Of a stretch of 64,000 nucleotides of DNA, positions 1-11,618 are shown piece by piece. Source of the DNA: Diphasiastrum complanatum (Eukaryota; Streptophyta; Lycopodiopsida; Lycopodiales; Lycopodiaceae). A program made the position numbers and the translations under genes. The stretch covers positions 3,835,547-3,899,546 of the forward strand of contig CM055108.1 of assembly GCA_029204225.1 (NCBI GenBank), read 5' to 3'. Numbering within the stretch: position 1 is the first letter of the stretch; each line of letters starts with the position of its first letter. The notes beneath the pieces were generated by a model that did not search any database, had not been told where the DNA came from, and worked only from the letters and a program-made list of their open reading frames with translations.

Positions 1-193
1 GCGACTCAGTGACGTTTTCTTGAGCTACAAGCCATTCCAAATATAACCAATTCCCCGCCGTGATCAGCTATCATAATTGCTGCCAAGATTGCCAGAGGAA
101 TCTGGTCTGTCTCGCATCATGGATCGTTACAGAATATAGTAGCTGAAACGTAGTAGGGTGTCACATCATTCTACATGGCGCTCGAGAGTCGAG

Positions 194-208
194 AGAGAGA
201 TCGAGGAG

Positions 209-246
<38 letters not shown>

Positions 247-249
247 GAG
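194..249. repeat. (GA)n microsatellite, imperfect
   Basis: A run of mostly GA dinucleotides with a few interruptions (GTCGAG, ATCGAGGAGG, GCGAG). It has no LINE 3'-end sequence beside it, unlike many of the other GA tracts in this window. An apparent Arg-Glu reading frame here is a consequence of the repeat. Confidence 0.9.
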
Positions 250-1985
250 GGCAGCCCTGAATTAAGCCAGCCACACTAGCATGGGTCTTCTTCCCTTATA
301 TTCTACACATGTGCATACATTGATGATTGAAGGAGGTTTGAGATTTCAAACTTTCAAATTGTCTCATCCATCACTGGTCCCATGGGGCTTATATGAGATC
401 TCCATATCCCAAAAAAATGTGCAAGAACAGCATGAGTATGAGTAGAGCTGGCAAAAATGCTTTCTAGCAACGTTAGGAAAACTTTTTTGAGGTTTCCCTC
501 AAAAATCCCATATCTTGAAGGAGTATTCCGGCTACTAACAGGGGATATGCTTCTACTTGCCGATTTTCTCTTATAAAATCTCAAATTTATCACATAAAAA
601 ATCCTGCAAAATTTTGTAGTTGTCGATTTTTGGGAAAAGATGCCGGTTCCATTCCTTAAGAATGTCGGCCTTCTCGAACACTGCTTTCTAGTATACCTCT
701 TGCCAAAACGGTGCTCCATGAGGAGGAGATGCACTAATGAGGCTGTCACTGGGAGGCATTAATCATTAGTTGCACTTCACCAAGAACAATCTGCTCTAAC
801 ACCATGATAGACATACAAGTTTATCCATGAAGTATCTTAAGCTCAATAACATACCTCTCATGGAAAAGTATAGACTACTTTCTTACTGTAAAGCACATGA
901 GCAGTCAAGAAGAAATAGCCAGCAACAAAGAATGTTTCAACTTATCTAGTCGACGAGGCTTGCCAATCATAAAAGGCAAGAAATTTTGGTGATCTTGTTG
1001 GCACATAGATGTGCCACTTAGAGCTACACCTGACTAACATATCTTTTAGATTTAGAAATTATGAGCTATTCTCCTTTTGAGACATCCTCATTACATTGGG
1101 TTTTTTATTCATAATAGCAACTTGATAGACTCTATCCCATTTTAGATCTCGAAACTATAAATGGGAATGGCTTGACACTAGGCAAGTGCACTCTACTTTG
1201 TTTTGACGTGTATTATCTACTAAGGATGTACTTCGAGCAATGGCTACATGATTATGATCCTAGAAGCAAGTAGCTAATAGTAGAATAGACTCCACAGGTA
1301 TCCAAATCAAACATGTTTTGCATTATTGAATGCATTATCCAAATAGTTATAGTTTCAATCTTTTATTGATCTCCCTTTCACATTTGGTTGGTAAGTGTTG
1401 AATCAAGGGCTTTAATTTTATTGTCCCATTTGAACCTTGGCATATCATTGTTATATTTTATTCAAGGTCTTGTGTTTTGAAAGATGAGTATACATTGTCA
1501 TGTTAAAGGTTGAAGGGTGCTCTAGGTTTTTATTTCTAGCAATCACCTTTCAACTGAAAAGGTTAGAATTGAAATGCATTTCTTTGAATAAAATATTCGT
1601 CGTAAAGGGTTGGGAATACTTTAAAATGCAAGCCAACATGTCATGGGAAACTCAACATGCAAAGGGACACAGCCTAGCCCAAATAATGGGTTTGAGTTGC
1701 CCCTACGTAGCACAGGGTCCATGCCACATAATGGCAAGTGCACGGTAATGTAAAGGGAGGGGAGGCCCATTTCTTTTTCCCGTGGACTAATGGGAGAGCT
1801 TTGTTTTGAATTTCGAACTTGCCAGGTAGTGTATTGTGAAATGGCCTAAGAACATTGATTTTCTTAGATAATGTACATGCACCTATAATTCTCCATAAAA
1901 TATAAAATGTATTTGCCAATGCTTTCCTTTATAGCATGGTTTTTAGTGACCAATCAATTTGCCATTTTAGATTAATAGTTTTTGT
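250..1985. other. Intergenic DNA, nothing recognised
   Basis: AT-rich sequence on both sides of the copia fragments. The short reading frames here have no recognisable motif, no conserved domain and no codon bias that I can see. I see no RNA gene. Confidence 0.5.
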
Positions 1986-2119
1986 TTTTTATGTTTCACA
2001 AATCCATCGGAAATTGTAATGCAAATAGAAAAATTTTGCCATTGCGTAGTTCTTTCAATGTGCCCTTCTATGGTATCTCGATTCCGGCGCTTCATCAGCA
2101 AATGACTCTATGTAATTTC

Positions 2120-2640
2120 AGGTTCGAAGAACTCACGCTAGCATATTCAAAGTATGTTTACTTCGGTGACTCAAGTACACTACAGATTGGAGGCCAAGGA
2201 TCGATACGCCTTCATCTTCCAAATGGTGAATTCAACTTGCTGAAGGGTGTACTTTATGTATCCAAACTGACAAAGAATTTACTGCTAGTCAACAAGCTCA
2301 CAGATCAGGATTGTAGAGCCTTGTTCATTTCAAAACAATGCACTATTTCGGATAAGAACTGATAAGAAGTCCTCTTTGCAAGCAGGAAGGTAATTTGTAC
2401 ATTTTCAGTCATGAATACACACTTACTACCAATGTGAGTTCTTCAAATGTCCAGTTATCAATGTTGCCTCCAATGACATTCGACATATCTGTGAGATGTG
2501 CCTACTAGGTAAACAACCTAGATCAAGATTCCCAAAGGGACAAGCCACTAGAGCTAAGTCCATTTTAGAATTGATACATAGTGATCTGTGCATCCCTATG
2601 AGCGTTTCCTCTCTGGGTTCATTACTATAGATTAGGAAAA
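2120..2640 (+). pseudogene. Ty1/copia fragment: protease C-terminus, GAG-pre-integrase and integrase start
   Basis: The + strand encodes the typical copia stretch after the protease: YFGDSS, GQGSIRLHLPNGE, GVLYVSKLTKNLL and NKLTDQDC. After a stop and frame change near 2360 it continues with the pre-integrase motif CEMCLLGKQPRSRFP and the first integrase residues (ELIHSDLC). These are established hallmarks of copia Pol between protease and integrase. Gag, reverse transcriptase and LTRs are missing, so this is a dead fragment about 500 bp long. It is in the opposite orientation to the copia remnants to its right and must be a separate insertion. Confidence 0.75.
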
Positions 2641-2895
2641 AGAAGTTAAGAAAAAACAGTTCAAACACCCGACCGGATCAATCACCACAGCACAACGTCA
2701 AGTGCAACAAGACAAGACAACAAAATTACTCTCATCCAACTGTATATTCAACCAATATACAAGTACAAAGATAAAGTTACTTAAAAACACCCAAAGGGCT
2801 CGTAAAAGAAAGACTGCCCGACAATTCTAGAACTGAGCACACGTGGTGCCGTCAAAATAAGAAACCACTGTATAAGTCGATCATTGCTATTTTAA
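2641..2895 (-). mobile_element. Probable 3' LTR of the adjoining copia remnant
   Basis: It lies directly after the stop of the minus-strand RNase H reading frame. A purine tract (reverse complement of CTCTCTCCCTCAA, about 2895-2907) separates the two, as expected for a polypurine tract next to a 3' LTR. No second LTR copy was found because the element is cut off at 5508, so the left limit is approximate and the call rests on position. Confidence 0.35.
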
Positions 2896-5507
2896 CTCTC
2901 TCCCTCAATGATCAATGTCTCTCTTTATTTTAGAGTTTACTCTATTCATGGAACATACCTCCATGATAGTATTACAAGTAAAGGCTTTTTACATAACCAG
3001 ATCTAAGCCAAGTTTGGCTCTAAAATTCTCAAACTTTTCTTTACTTAAAGCTTTCGTAAATATATCATCAACTTGTAACAACGTAGAGCAGTGTACAATA
3101 TTTATATCTTTAGATTGTAGCTTCTCACGCACAAAGTGATAATTTACCTCAATATGTTTTGTCCTTGCGTGAAAGACAAGATTCTTAGCCAATTGTATTT
3201 CACTTTGACTGTCACAAAAAATAACAGTAGGATTCACTTGTTTCATGCCCATCACACATAACAACTTACATAGCCAAACAACTTTCTGGGTAGCAAAATT
3301 TAACGCTTTATATTTGGCTTCTGTAGAAAAAAGAGAAATAGTATCTTGCTTCTTGCTAGACCATGAAAAACAACCGCTATCAAAATTGAAGGCATAACCT
3401 GTTGTTGACTTTCTATCATCTACATTTCCTGCCCAATCAGCGTCAACATAACTCTGCAACTTAGGTAAAACACTTTGTCTTTTGTAGATTAGGCCAAGGT
3501 TAGGTGTACCTTTCACGTACCTCAAAATCCTTTTTGCAGCTTTCCAATGGTCCATAGTGGGTGATGACATGAATTGGCTAATCAAACTTACAGCATAGCA
3601 GATATCAAGACGAGTAGTCATAAGATATATCAAACTCCCAACTAGCTGACGAAATAGAGTAACGTCAACATGTGCACTATCATCAATACGAGATAATTAA
3701 TGATAGGCTTCGCAAGGGGTGATGGAAGGTTTGCACTCTGTCATGTGAAATCTCTCCAATATCTCACGCACATACTTGTTTTGACATAACCTGATATCAC
3801 TGCCAGTTTGCCATACTTCAACACCCAAGCAGTAGTGCATAAGATCTAGATATGTCATCTCAAACTGCTTGCATAAGTTGGCTTTGATAAAACGAGTGAG
3901 ATTCTCATCATTGCCCGTGATAATGATATCATCAACATAAAGTACAATCAAGGCAATGTTATCTTTGTTCATAATAACATAAAGATTTGGGTCTGAATTT
4001 GTTCTTACAAACCCATGAGAAAGAAAGTAATTGTCAATGCATCCATATTATGTGTGTGGCACTTGCTTAAGGCCATAAAGGGCTTTGCGTAGCTTACATA
4101 CCTTTTGCTCTTGTCCTTTTGCCATGAAGCCCTGCAATTGGACCATGTAAACTTCTTCCTCTAAGTCACCATTCAAAAATGCGGACTTCGCATCCATTTG
4201 ATGGATCTTCCACCCAAAATGAGATGCTAGGGCAATGATAAGATGTAGCGTAGTCCACTTAGCCACTTGAGCAAATGTCTCTTCATAGTCAATTCATTTA
4301 CTTTGCTCATAACCCTTCACTACTAGGTGTGCCTTATGCTTTGCTATCGTGCCATCCGCATGAAACTTTGTTCTAAACACCCATTTGTTGTCAATGGGTT
4401 TCTTTCCAAGTGGTAGATCAACCAACTCCCATGTATCATGCCTGTGGATGGATTCTATCTCATCCTCCATTGCCTTTTGCCACTCTTTGTGATCTTTTGC
4501 CTCATCAAAGTTTGATGGCTCTCGACACTTCAAAATGTCACTCATTAGGGCATAATTCACATGATAACGATCAGGAGACTTTCTTTCCCGCGTCGATCTT
4601 CTCACTTCTCCTTGTGTGCTAGATCATGGTTGATTTAGCTTTGCGTCCTTCATGATCTTCTCATACCATTTCGGTATCTTAGATTCAGGTGATACACTAC
4701 GTGGAGAGTATGTATTCCAAGGAGTGTCCAAGTAATGTCTCTTACTTCCAACCAGTTTCTCCTTTATTGCTCCTATTGGCAAGTACTTTCCCCTAGGCTC
4801 TTGAATAGGTGGTGTCCTCTCATACTCGCCCTCTCAACTTTCATCTTCACGTGCATCATCTTGTGGAGCGTCTTCTTCATCTTCTTCTTCCAAAATTGTG
4901 GGAATTCTTTTGATGCTTCCACCACTTGCATGGTCTTCATCTTCATACCTATGCATCTCATCAAAGATCACATCTTTGCTAATGTGAATCTTGTTCATTA
5001 CAGGATCAAAACACCTATACGCCTTCGTCCTCTCATCGTAACCGATGAAGATACACTTGATTGCTTTTGCATCAAGTTTCTTTTGCTCCTCCTTTGGCAC
5101 ATGTACATAGGCCCTACATCCAATGACACGAAACTTGTCGATTTTTGGCTTTATTCTTGTAAATGCTTCTTCGGGAGTCACATTTGGAACCGCAATTGTA
5201 GGGCTCCTATTTTTCAAGAATGTTGTCGCACTGCACGCTTCCGACCAAAGTGAATCGGTCAAGCCCATTTGCTTCATCATGGAGCGTGCACTCTCCATAA
5301 TAGTCCTGTTCTTTCTTTCAGCTACAAAATTACCGTGCGGCGTATGTGATTGTCTGAATTGTCTTTTGATGCCGTGTTCCTTGCAAAAGTCCTCAAAATC
5401 ATCAGATTTGTATTCGCCCTCCTAGAGTAATCATCTATGAAAGTCATAAAATAATATGCTTTCCCCAATGACATGGTCTTCATTGGGCCGCACAAGTCGC
5501 TGTGAAT
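2896..5507 (-). pseudogene. Ty1/copia pol remnant: integrase C-part, reverse transcriptase, RNase H
   Basis: Read right to left on the minus strand, the order is the integrase core (HSDLCGPMKTMSLG and TFIDDYS at about 5440-5510), the integrase C-part (SEACSATTFLKNRSP, FIGYDERTKAYRCFDP at 4834-5298), the reverse transcriptase N-part (4294-4605, KWVFRTKFHADGTI; 4048-4266, QMDAKSAFLNGDLEEEVYM, YGLKQ), the catalytic box LYVDD (3697-3972) and RNase H (2989-3633, VDADWAG, STEAKYKAL). The YVDD box is intact, but the frame is broken at least four times. Gag, protease and the integrase N-part are absent because the sequence stops abruptly at about 5508, where part of another copia LTR begins. Confidence 0.85.
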
Positions 5508-5874
5508 ACCCTTGATTATGATTGGACCAATTTCATGGATCTTTCACTTTTGATCAATCACATGACTTCATGACAACACATAGAAAAGTGTCACTAGCCC
5601 TCTACTTATATGCCATGTGTAAAAAGCCTAGCCTACCTCAAGCTAAATCACAAATCAAAATTGGATTAATCACCTATTAACATGTGTGTGGGTAGAAAAG
5701 TCAAAGTACTCCCCAAACTCAAGATTAAGGCCTATTGACTAGTCAAACTCCTGATAAATAAACTAAAAAGATTATGGATACCCTCCACACGTGGTAACAT
5801 GCTCCACACATGTGAGATTTCACTATGTACATGATATTGCAAAAGATCAAGCTAGATTTCGCCAATTTTTCACA
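5508..5874 (-). mobile_element. Truncated 3' LTR of a second copia element
   Basis: Aligns by eye with the right part of the LTR at 8332-9150 (shared ATGATTGGACCAATTTCATG, AAAGATCAAGCTAGATTT and terminal TTCACA/TTTACA). In element orientation it begins with TG at 5874 after a T-rich, AGGAG-ending tract at 5875-5890 that may be the polypurine tract. Only about 367 of the 819 bp remain: the left side is replaced by integrase sequence of the neighbouring element. Confidence 0.7.
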
Positions 5875-8318
5875 CTCCTAAAAAACTAGCTTGATGAGAT
5901 ACTAGATTAAACAAAGAGCATGAGATGCTTCTTGAGTGGATCCTTTGGTATGAATGTGATGTGAAAACCAGCCAAGAGATCCTTGATAGCCGCAAATTCA
6001 TAAAATCTATGGTAGTATTTCTTTGGTGGAAATCCATTGCCAACTCCTTTGATGAGCATTCCACCAAGTTTTCACCATTTCCTTTTGTTCCCTCCATGCT
6101 TGAAGATGATCTTGGCCTTGAAAGCTCCACTTTTTTAAAAATAGTTGCACCATAAATAGGGAATCCCGAGGCCTCTATGCCTCACAATGACCATGAAGAT
6201 CAAGCCACAAGGATTGGCTTCCAACTTGAAAATATTTCCACATCTAGTCCCTCTTGCTACCATTTCACCATTCCTCTTAATCAAGCAAGCATCTTGTCCA
6301 AAGTCAATTTGGAAGCCATCATCAACTATTTTACCAACACTAATGAGATTCAAGGTGAGATTAGGCATAAGAAGTACATAATTAAGAGTCATAGTGGATC
6401 CAAAACCAATTGGTACATTACCAATTCCTTCTATCTTGCATTTACCATCAATAGGAAAAAAGATGAACTGTCTAGCTCCATTGTAAGGTGCAAGATGAGT
6501 GAAAGATTTTCTTGAACCAGTCATATGAGAACTAGATCCACTATCTATCCACCATGCATTTCCATCTTCAAAACTACAAGAAGAGTACATTGACATCATG
6601 AGATATCCTTCCTCATAACTCCATTTCACCTCACATTCACTCTCTTTAGTAAGGTTAGCTTGCTTGAGGAACTTTTTCTTCTTGAAACAATTAGAAGAAA
6701 AATGTCTCTTCTTACCACAAAAAGTACTTTTTGTTATATTTTCAACTTGTTGATGATTGGGATGAATCCTCATCACACTCTTTCTTGAAATGTTGATGTT
6801 GCTCTTTGCCCCTTCCTCTTGGCTTGTCCTTTGAAAAGAAAGCTTTCTCCTCTCCACCATCCTTCAAGGAAAGTTGATTGATCCTCAATAGCTTGTTCTC
6901 TTGCCTACACTCCTCGGAAATGAGAACTCCTTGCAGTGCCTCCAAGCTTGGAAGCTCCTCCTTGATTGAATAAGATTGAACAAGGTTGTCAAATTCATCC
7001 TTCAGTCCATTTAGGATCACTTGCACTAACTCTCTTGGGTTGAGATGGTCTCCTAATGAAAGCAAGCTCTCTATGAAGATCTATCACTCTCAAAACATAA
7101 TCTGGAGATTTTGTTCCTTAGTGTGAGCAACCTAGATGTGTTCCTTGCCTCACAAATGTATTGTAGTGTGTCCCAAGCCTCCTTGGCCAAGATGCAAGAG
7201 CAATCTCCCTTAACACTTCATTGGAGACATTCATCTTGATGATATGTAGGGCCATCCTTGCCCTATTCTTGAACTTTATGGATTTTTGAGGCACTCGAGG
7301 CTCCTCCTAATTTCCAAGCACAATATCCATGATGTTTTGAAGCACCAAAATAGATTCCATACTAACCTTACAGATAGAATAGTTGGAGGAATTCAACCTT
7401 TCACTTGCCTCTAATAGGTACCTCCCCATTGATGCCACGATAAGACAAATGAAAATGTACACAAAGTACAAGCTTGTGAAATGACTCTACAAAGTGATTT
7501 GTGATTCCCAAAAGACTAGACTTGAACAAATAAAATCTAGCAAGATCTCTATCACAAATCCTAGAATCAATCTTCACCAAAAGCTTTTTTTGTATACAAA
7601 GTATACACATGTGAAAGGACTCCAATAATGAATTTGTGAACCTCAAAACACTAGACTTAAACACATCCAAATCTAGAAAGATCTAGATTCCAAACATAGG
7701 AATCACATCACACCAAAACATAGTCAATTGGAAATTAGGCCTAGCCTTGATCACCAAAATCAAAGTACAACAAATTTGAACCAAACCACACCAAATTTAG
7801 ATCCAATCACCCCTATTAGACTCCACAAAGACCAATGAATCTAACCCTTTAGAGATTTAATGGATTTGAAAAGATTTCATTACAAACAATGTCCTAGTGT
7901 CACGTGACTAGAATTGAGAGAACCTTTCAATTTTGGACATAACACTCAAGATTAAGGGCATTAAACCATAAAGATCCAAAAAACACCAGGTGGACATACC
8001 TACCTACCCTCCAACATTGGATCCATACATCAAAAAAATGCATCAACAACTCGGGGCTTGGTCTTCTCAATCTAAACTTGATGCTCTTTCCAACAAATGT
8101 CTACTTGGGCTGAATGGATCAAAGATGAGTTTGCTACAAAATTCCAAAGTGGATGCAACTCACATGTGGCCTGTACTTTTCATACATTAAATTCTCACAA
8201 ATGATCCAAGAAATCACTCCAATCAAGCAATCATTAGCCAATTTGAAATTGGGATGCAAGAGCACTCTCAAACCTAGAATTTTCACTCAAGATCTTGCTT
8301 CATGTATGCATGTACCCA
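5875..8318 (-). pseudogene. Copia internal region: Gag, zinc knuckle and protease only
   Basis: On the minus strand the order is a Gag-like part with frame breaks (about 7400-7066), Gag C-part (6742-7065, ending in QENKLL), then 6135-6860 with a zinc-knuckle-like segment (FCGKKRHFSSNC) and the copia aspartic protease signature WWIDSGSSSHMTG, followed by LPNLTLNLISVGKI-type residues. No integrase, reverse transcriptase or RNase H is found before the 3' LTR, so most of pol has been deleted. The element is non-autonomous and decayed. The Gag reading frame is interrupted and its start was not determined. Confidence 0.75.
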
Positions 8319-8331
8319 GGCTCTGATACCA
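8319..8331 (-). promoter_or_regulatory. Primer binding site, initiator tRNA-Met type
   Basis: The reverse complement reads TGGTATCAGAGCC and abuts the LTR at 8332. This is the standard plant copia PBS complementary to the 3' end of initiator tRNA-Met, and it fixes the orientation of the element as minus. Confidence 0.85.
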
Positions 8332-9150
8332 TGTTAAAAAATGAGATCTGAGTACCATGCAAAGATCTACAATGACCTCCATGCATGTGAGGTTGCACAA
8401 GATGCATCTATGATAGATCAAATCAAAATTTCAAGTGCTATCTATCAAGCTTTGAATCAAGACAAGAGCTCATCTACAACAAAAGTTATGATCATCCAAA
8501 GAGAAGCTACTTTTTCACATTCACATGAAAAAACAAAGTGAAATTCACTATGAGAGACAAAACCAAGCATGTTTCTCTTGGGTAGAGGGAGAAAATATAC
8601 CCATACTTGGGTAGAGAGAGAATAGACCAAAAATATATGTGAACCAAAATTGCATTAACTCTCAACTTCATTATTTGTACAAAGAGTGAGCTCCTCTATA
8701 TAGTGATTCGAGATCCAAAAGGAGTAGAAAGCAAGTAAAATGATTGGATCTCTTACATTTAGCTTTGATTGGTATAGTGACATAAGGACCCTTGAGTATG
8801 ATTGGACCAATTTCATGGATCTTTCATTTTTGATTGGTCACATGACTTCATGACAACACATAGGAAAGTGTCACTAGCCCTCTACTATTATGCCATGTGC
8901 AAGAAGCCTAACCTACCCCGAGCTACATCACAAACCAAAATTGGCCTAATCACCTACTAACATGTGTGCATGTGATAGAAAAGTCAAAGTACCCCCCCAA
9001 AACTCAAGATTAAGGCCTATTGACCATTCAAACTCTTCATAAATGAACTAAAAAGATTATGGCTACCCTCCACACATGGGAACACATGTGAGATTTCACT
9101 ATGTACACAATATTGCAAAAGATCAAGCTAGATTTTGCCAATTTTTTACA
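8332..9150 (-). mobile_element. 5' LTR (819 bp) of the second copia element
   Basis: Starts TGTTAAAAAATGAGATC and ends TTTTTTACA on the + strand, the canonical TG...CA ends. The left end touches the PBS. The right part is repeated at 5508-5874. The target duplication cannot be checked because the other LTR is truncated. Confidence 0.8.
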
Positions 9151-9571
9151 CTAATCCCACTTTTTGGTGGAGAAATGAGTGTTTTTAGGCTTCTTGAAAA
9201 TTTGTCTTTTCTCTCTCTTCATAGTGCTTACCATCTCTTTTAATACCACCCTAGCTCTGGCAAACACTTGTAGAATCACGGCCTTCCAACAACCTGCTTT
9301 AGGATGCTTGTCGGCTTTATAGCTTTCGATTGGCTGAGTTATGTATCCTTTTTTTTTAAATGTCTTGTTTTCTTCCATGTTTTTAGATCCGTGGCTTCAA
9401 AACCCTCTAGTCTCATCCAGTTCAATTGTCCTCAAGGCTATAAATCAATGTTTGTAACCAATCAAATTTGGCAATTTCAATATATGAATATGTATACACA
9501 AACTCTGATAATATAGCTTGTTTGACAAACTGTAAAAATAGTTTTCTGAATTCTCCCAAAATTCGGCTTTA

Positions 9572-9700
9572 GGCTAACCTCAGACTGCTCCACACCAGGG
9601 CTAACCTCAGATTGCTCCACACCAGGGCTTTGATACCGTGTCACAAATCTGTCTAGCAGTTATGGTTAGCTAATTTGCAAGCAAAGCATCAGATGAATAA
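9572..9700 (-). repeat. 27-bp tandem duplication next to a PBS-like site and possible LTR edge
   Basis: A 27-bp unit (GGCTAACCTCAGACTGCTCC...) occurs twice in direct tandem at 9572-9625 with one difference. It is followed by GGCTTTGATACC, whose reverse complement resembles a tRNA-Met primer binding site, and by TGTCACAAATC, a possible LTR start at 9639. No matching second LTR was seen, so the LTR interpretation is weak. Confidence 0.4.
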
Positions 9701-11000
9701 CAATAGGAAAGAGCACACCACAACCCAAGAGAACACACTGGAAATTGATTATTAACAAAAGGGCCTCTGATTTTGCGAATAAATTTTTTGCAAGTTTTTT
9801 GCTTGCTATGATTCAATAGCACATGGTGTGCTACCTTTTTTTATGCCACTAGTTGAATGTTTATCATTAGAATTGTGGTTTGATACATAGGTAAAAATCT
9901 CACAATGGAATACCAAAGTAGGAAATTTTTTTAATTAATTTTGTTTTTTAGCATTCAAAGATAACACGTTGGCGTGCCAAGGGATTCCGCTCGGGCAGAA
10001 AAAATTTGTGACAGAATCCTATAGCATGCCAGTATCCGATTCCGCCGTCGAAAAAAAGTTTCATTTAGCACACGGGCGTGCTATTTTTGAAGGTTGCAAG
10101 AAAAAAATAATTTAGTTGATTTACTTAGCACATCAGCGTGAGGGCCCATATTGGGTCAAAGAAATTTTATCCTACGGAACAATGATTTTAGAACATCTTG
10201 ATGGAATTCGATTTAAAACACCGGTGAATGGCAGCCAATGGCGCAAGTTTTGACATACTTCTCCTAACCTAGAGTTCCAATCTACATTTTTATCTTTTGT
10301 TGTGTTTCAGTTTTGTTGTTTTACACTACTTTTTTTTTGAATAGACAGTTCAAAGAAAAACAAAACAAAAATTAAAAAAAATAAATGATGATGAGCAAAA
10401 GTCAGAAAAGTCATCATAATGGGAAAAGAGAAAGAAAAATATTTTTAGAAATATGGAAAAACATTTCAAGTAAAAAATGAGTCAAACATCACTAGTAGGG
10501 TTAAATTTTGATTCAAACATTCAAAGCAACCCTTCTCGAGCTCACATATGATTCCATACTACGTTTTTTTAGCTACAAGCAGCAATATCAAAATTAATGT
10601 CGGCAAGAGTTCAACTCTATGTCATTATGGGAACCCTCCCTAACATCAAAATTAGATTGGGAGAGGGTTAAAACCACCAAAAAAAGTCATTAAATGCATT
10701 ATCTGGGCGAGAGATCCCCTTGGGCGAAGGTTGAACCCTCGTCAAATCTTTATGATTTTTGCCAGCCTTCGCTATTGGTTAGGAACCTTCGCCAACTTAT
10801 ATTGTAGCTATATTTATAGTATTGAAGAGGCTTGTCAATAGTAAAAAACCTAGAAAGTACCTGGCAGTCGCGAGAGACGAGGGTTAAAACTCCACCACGC
10901 GTCCCTTGCGCAGGAGACACCACATAATGGAAGTAGGTTGCAAATTTCTTAATCAAGCAATGCTGATTGAAGGAACTCTCTAGTAACTTTGTCTCTGGGA
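9701..11000. other. Intergenic DNA upstream of SWC4, nothing recognised
   Basis: AT-rich sequence with homopolymer runs. No conserved coding sequence, RNA gene or complete repeat was recognised. Distal promoter elements of SWC4 may lie here but cannot be picked out by eye. Confidence 0.4.
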
Positions 11001-11010
11001 GTATAAATAG
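11001..11010 (+). promoter_or_regulatory. TATA-box candidate for SWC4
   Basis: GTATAAATAG is a near-consensus plant TATA box on the same strand and about 300 bp before the uORF. It ends where the 57-bp minisatellite begins, so a start site about 30 bp downstream would put the minisatellite in the 5' leader. Transcription may instead start after the minisatellite. Confidence 0.3.
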
Positions 11011-11152
11011 TTGTTAGGTTTGAAAAACTTGATATCTCTGTACATGTTGTCCATAGTGTTGCCCTAGTTGTTAGGTTTGAAAAACTTGATATCTCTGTAA
11101 ATGTTGTCCATAGTGTTGCCCTAGTTGTTAGGTTTGAAAAACTTGATATCTC
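11009..11152 (+). repeat. 57-bp minisatellite, about 2.5 copies
   Basis: The phrase AGTTGTTAGGTTTGAAAAAC recurs at 11009, 11066 and 11123, an exact 57-bp period, with one visible difference (TACATG against TAAATG). The third copy stops at about 11152. It sits between the TATA-like box and the SWC4 leader, so it lies in the promoter or the 5' UTR. Confidence 0.9.
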
Positions 11153-11302
11153 AAATTCAATTATTCCCCCCCACAACGTATTTAAATTGTTCATTGTTGT
11201 ATTTCTTGTTCTCGGCAGAGCTTAGAAAGCACAGCGCCATAGCGCCATAGAGCCATAGCTTAAAAGTTATAGCAGAGAGCTGGTGTATGATTATCCATAA
11301 CA

Positions 11303-11323
11303 ATGGCGGACTCCTTCCCATGA
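11303..11323 (+). CDS. Upstream ORF of six codons in the SWC4 leader
   Basis: ATGGCGGACTCCTTCCCATGA encodes MADSFP and stops. Its context AACAATGGCGGA is identical over 12 bases to that of the main start codon at 11484, so a scanning ribosome should find it about as attractive as the real start. If it is in the mRNA it would be expected to reduce translation of the main frame. The flanking 26 bp (11289-11314) match 11470-11495 at 20 positions, suggesting that the uORF arose by local duplication of the start-codon region. Confidence 0.5.
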   Translation: MADSFP

Positions 11324-11356
11324 GGATGCAGAAACAATTGTGGCAGCAGCCTCAGC

Positions 11357-11470
11357 GTATGCGTATGTTCTTGAAATTCCACTCTAAATTGATTTGAATA
11401 CTGGTTCGTGTTTTATTTTCAGTTCACATGTACCCTAATAGGTTCATTAACATAGGTTTTGAAATTACAG
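11357..11470 (+). other. Probable intron in the SWC4 5' UTR
   Basis: A donor-like GTATGC follows CTCAGC at 11357, and a good acceptor (pyrimidine-poor but ending TTACAG) ends at 11470, 13 bp before the start codon. The sequence between is AT-richer than the flanks. A leader intron just upstream of the ATG is common in plant housekeeping genes. There is no RNA evidence here. Confidence 0.5.
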
Positions 11471-11483
11471 ATTATTAGCAACA

Positions 11484-11618
11484 ATGGCGGATGCCAAGGA
11501 CATTCTGGGACTTCCCAAAGGAGGTCTGCCTGGAGGCCCCTTAGCGGCTGCTGACAAGCGAAGCAGCAGAACATTGAAGGAGGCTCCGACGAAGAAGCCA
11601 GATGGTGTTTCAAGAGAG
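11484..11618 (+). CDS. SWC4: SWC4 exon 1 (residues 1-45)
   Basis: Starts at the ATG in AACAATGGCGG and ends SREGAG|GTACTG in phase 0. It encodes [14 protein letters not shown], then a Gly/Pro/Lys-rich linker and PDGVSRE. The start is chosen because the [12 protein letters not shown] opening is the conserved N-terminus of plant SWC4 and because an in-frame alternative upstream is absent. Confidence 0.92.
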
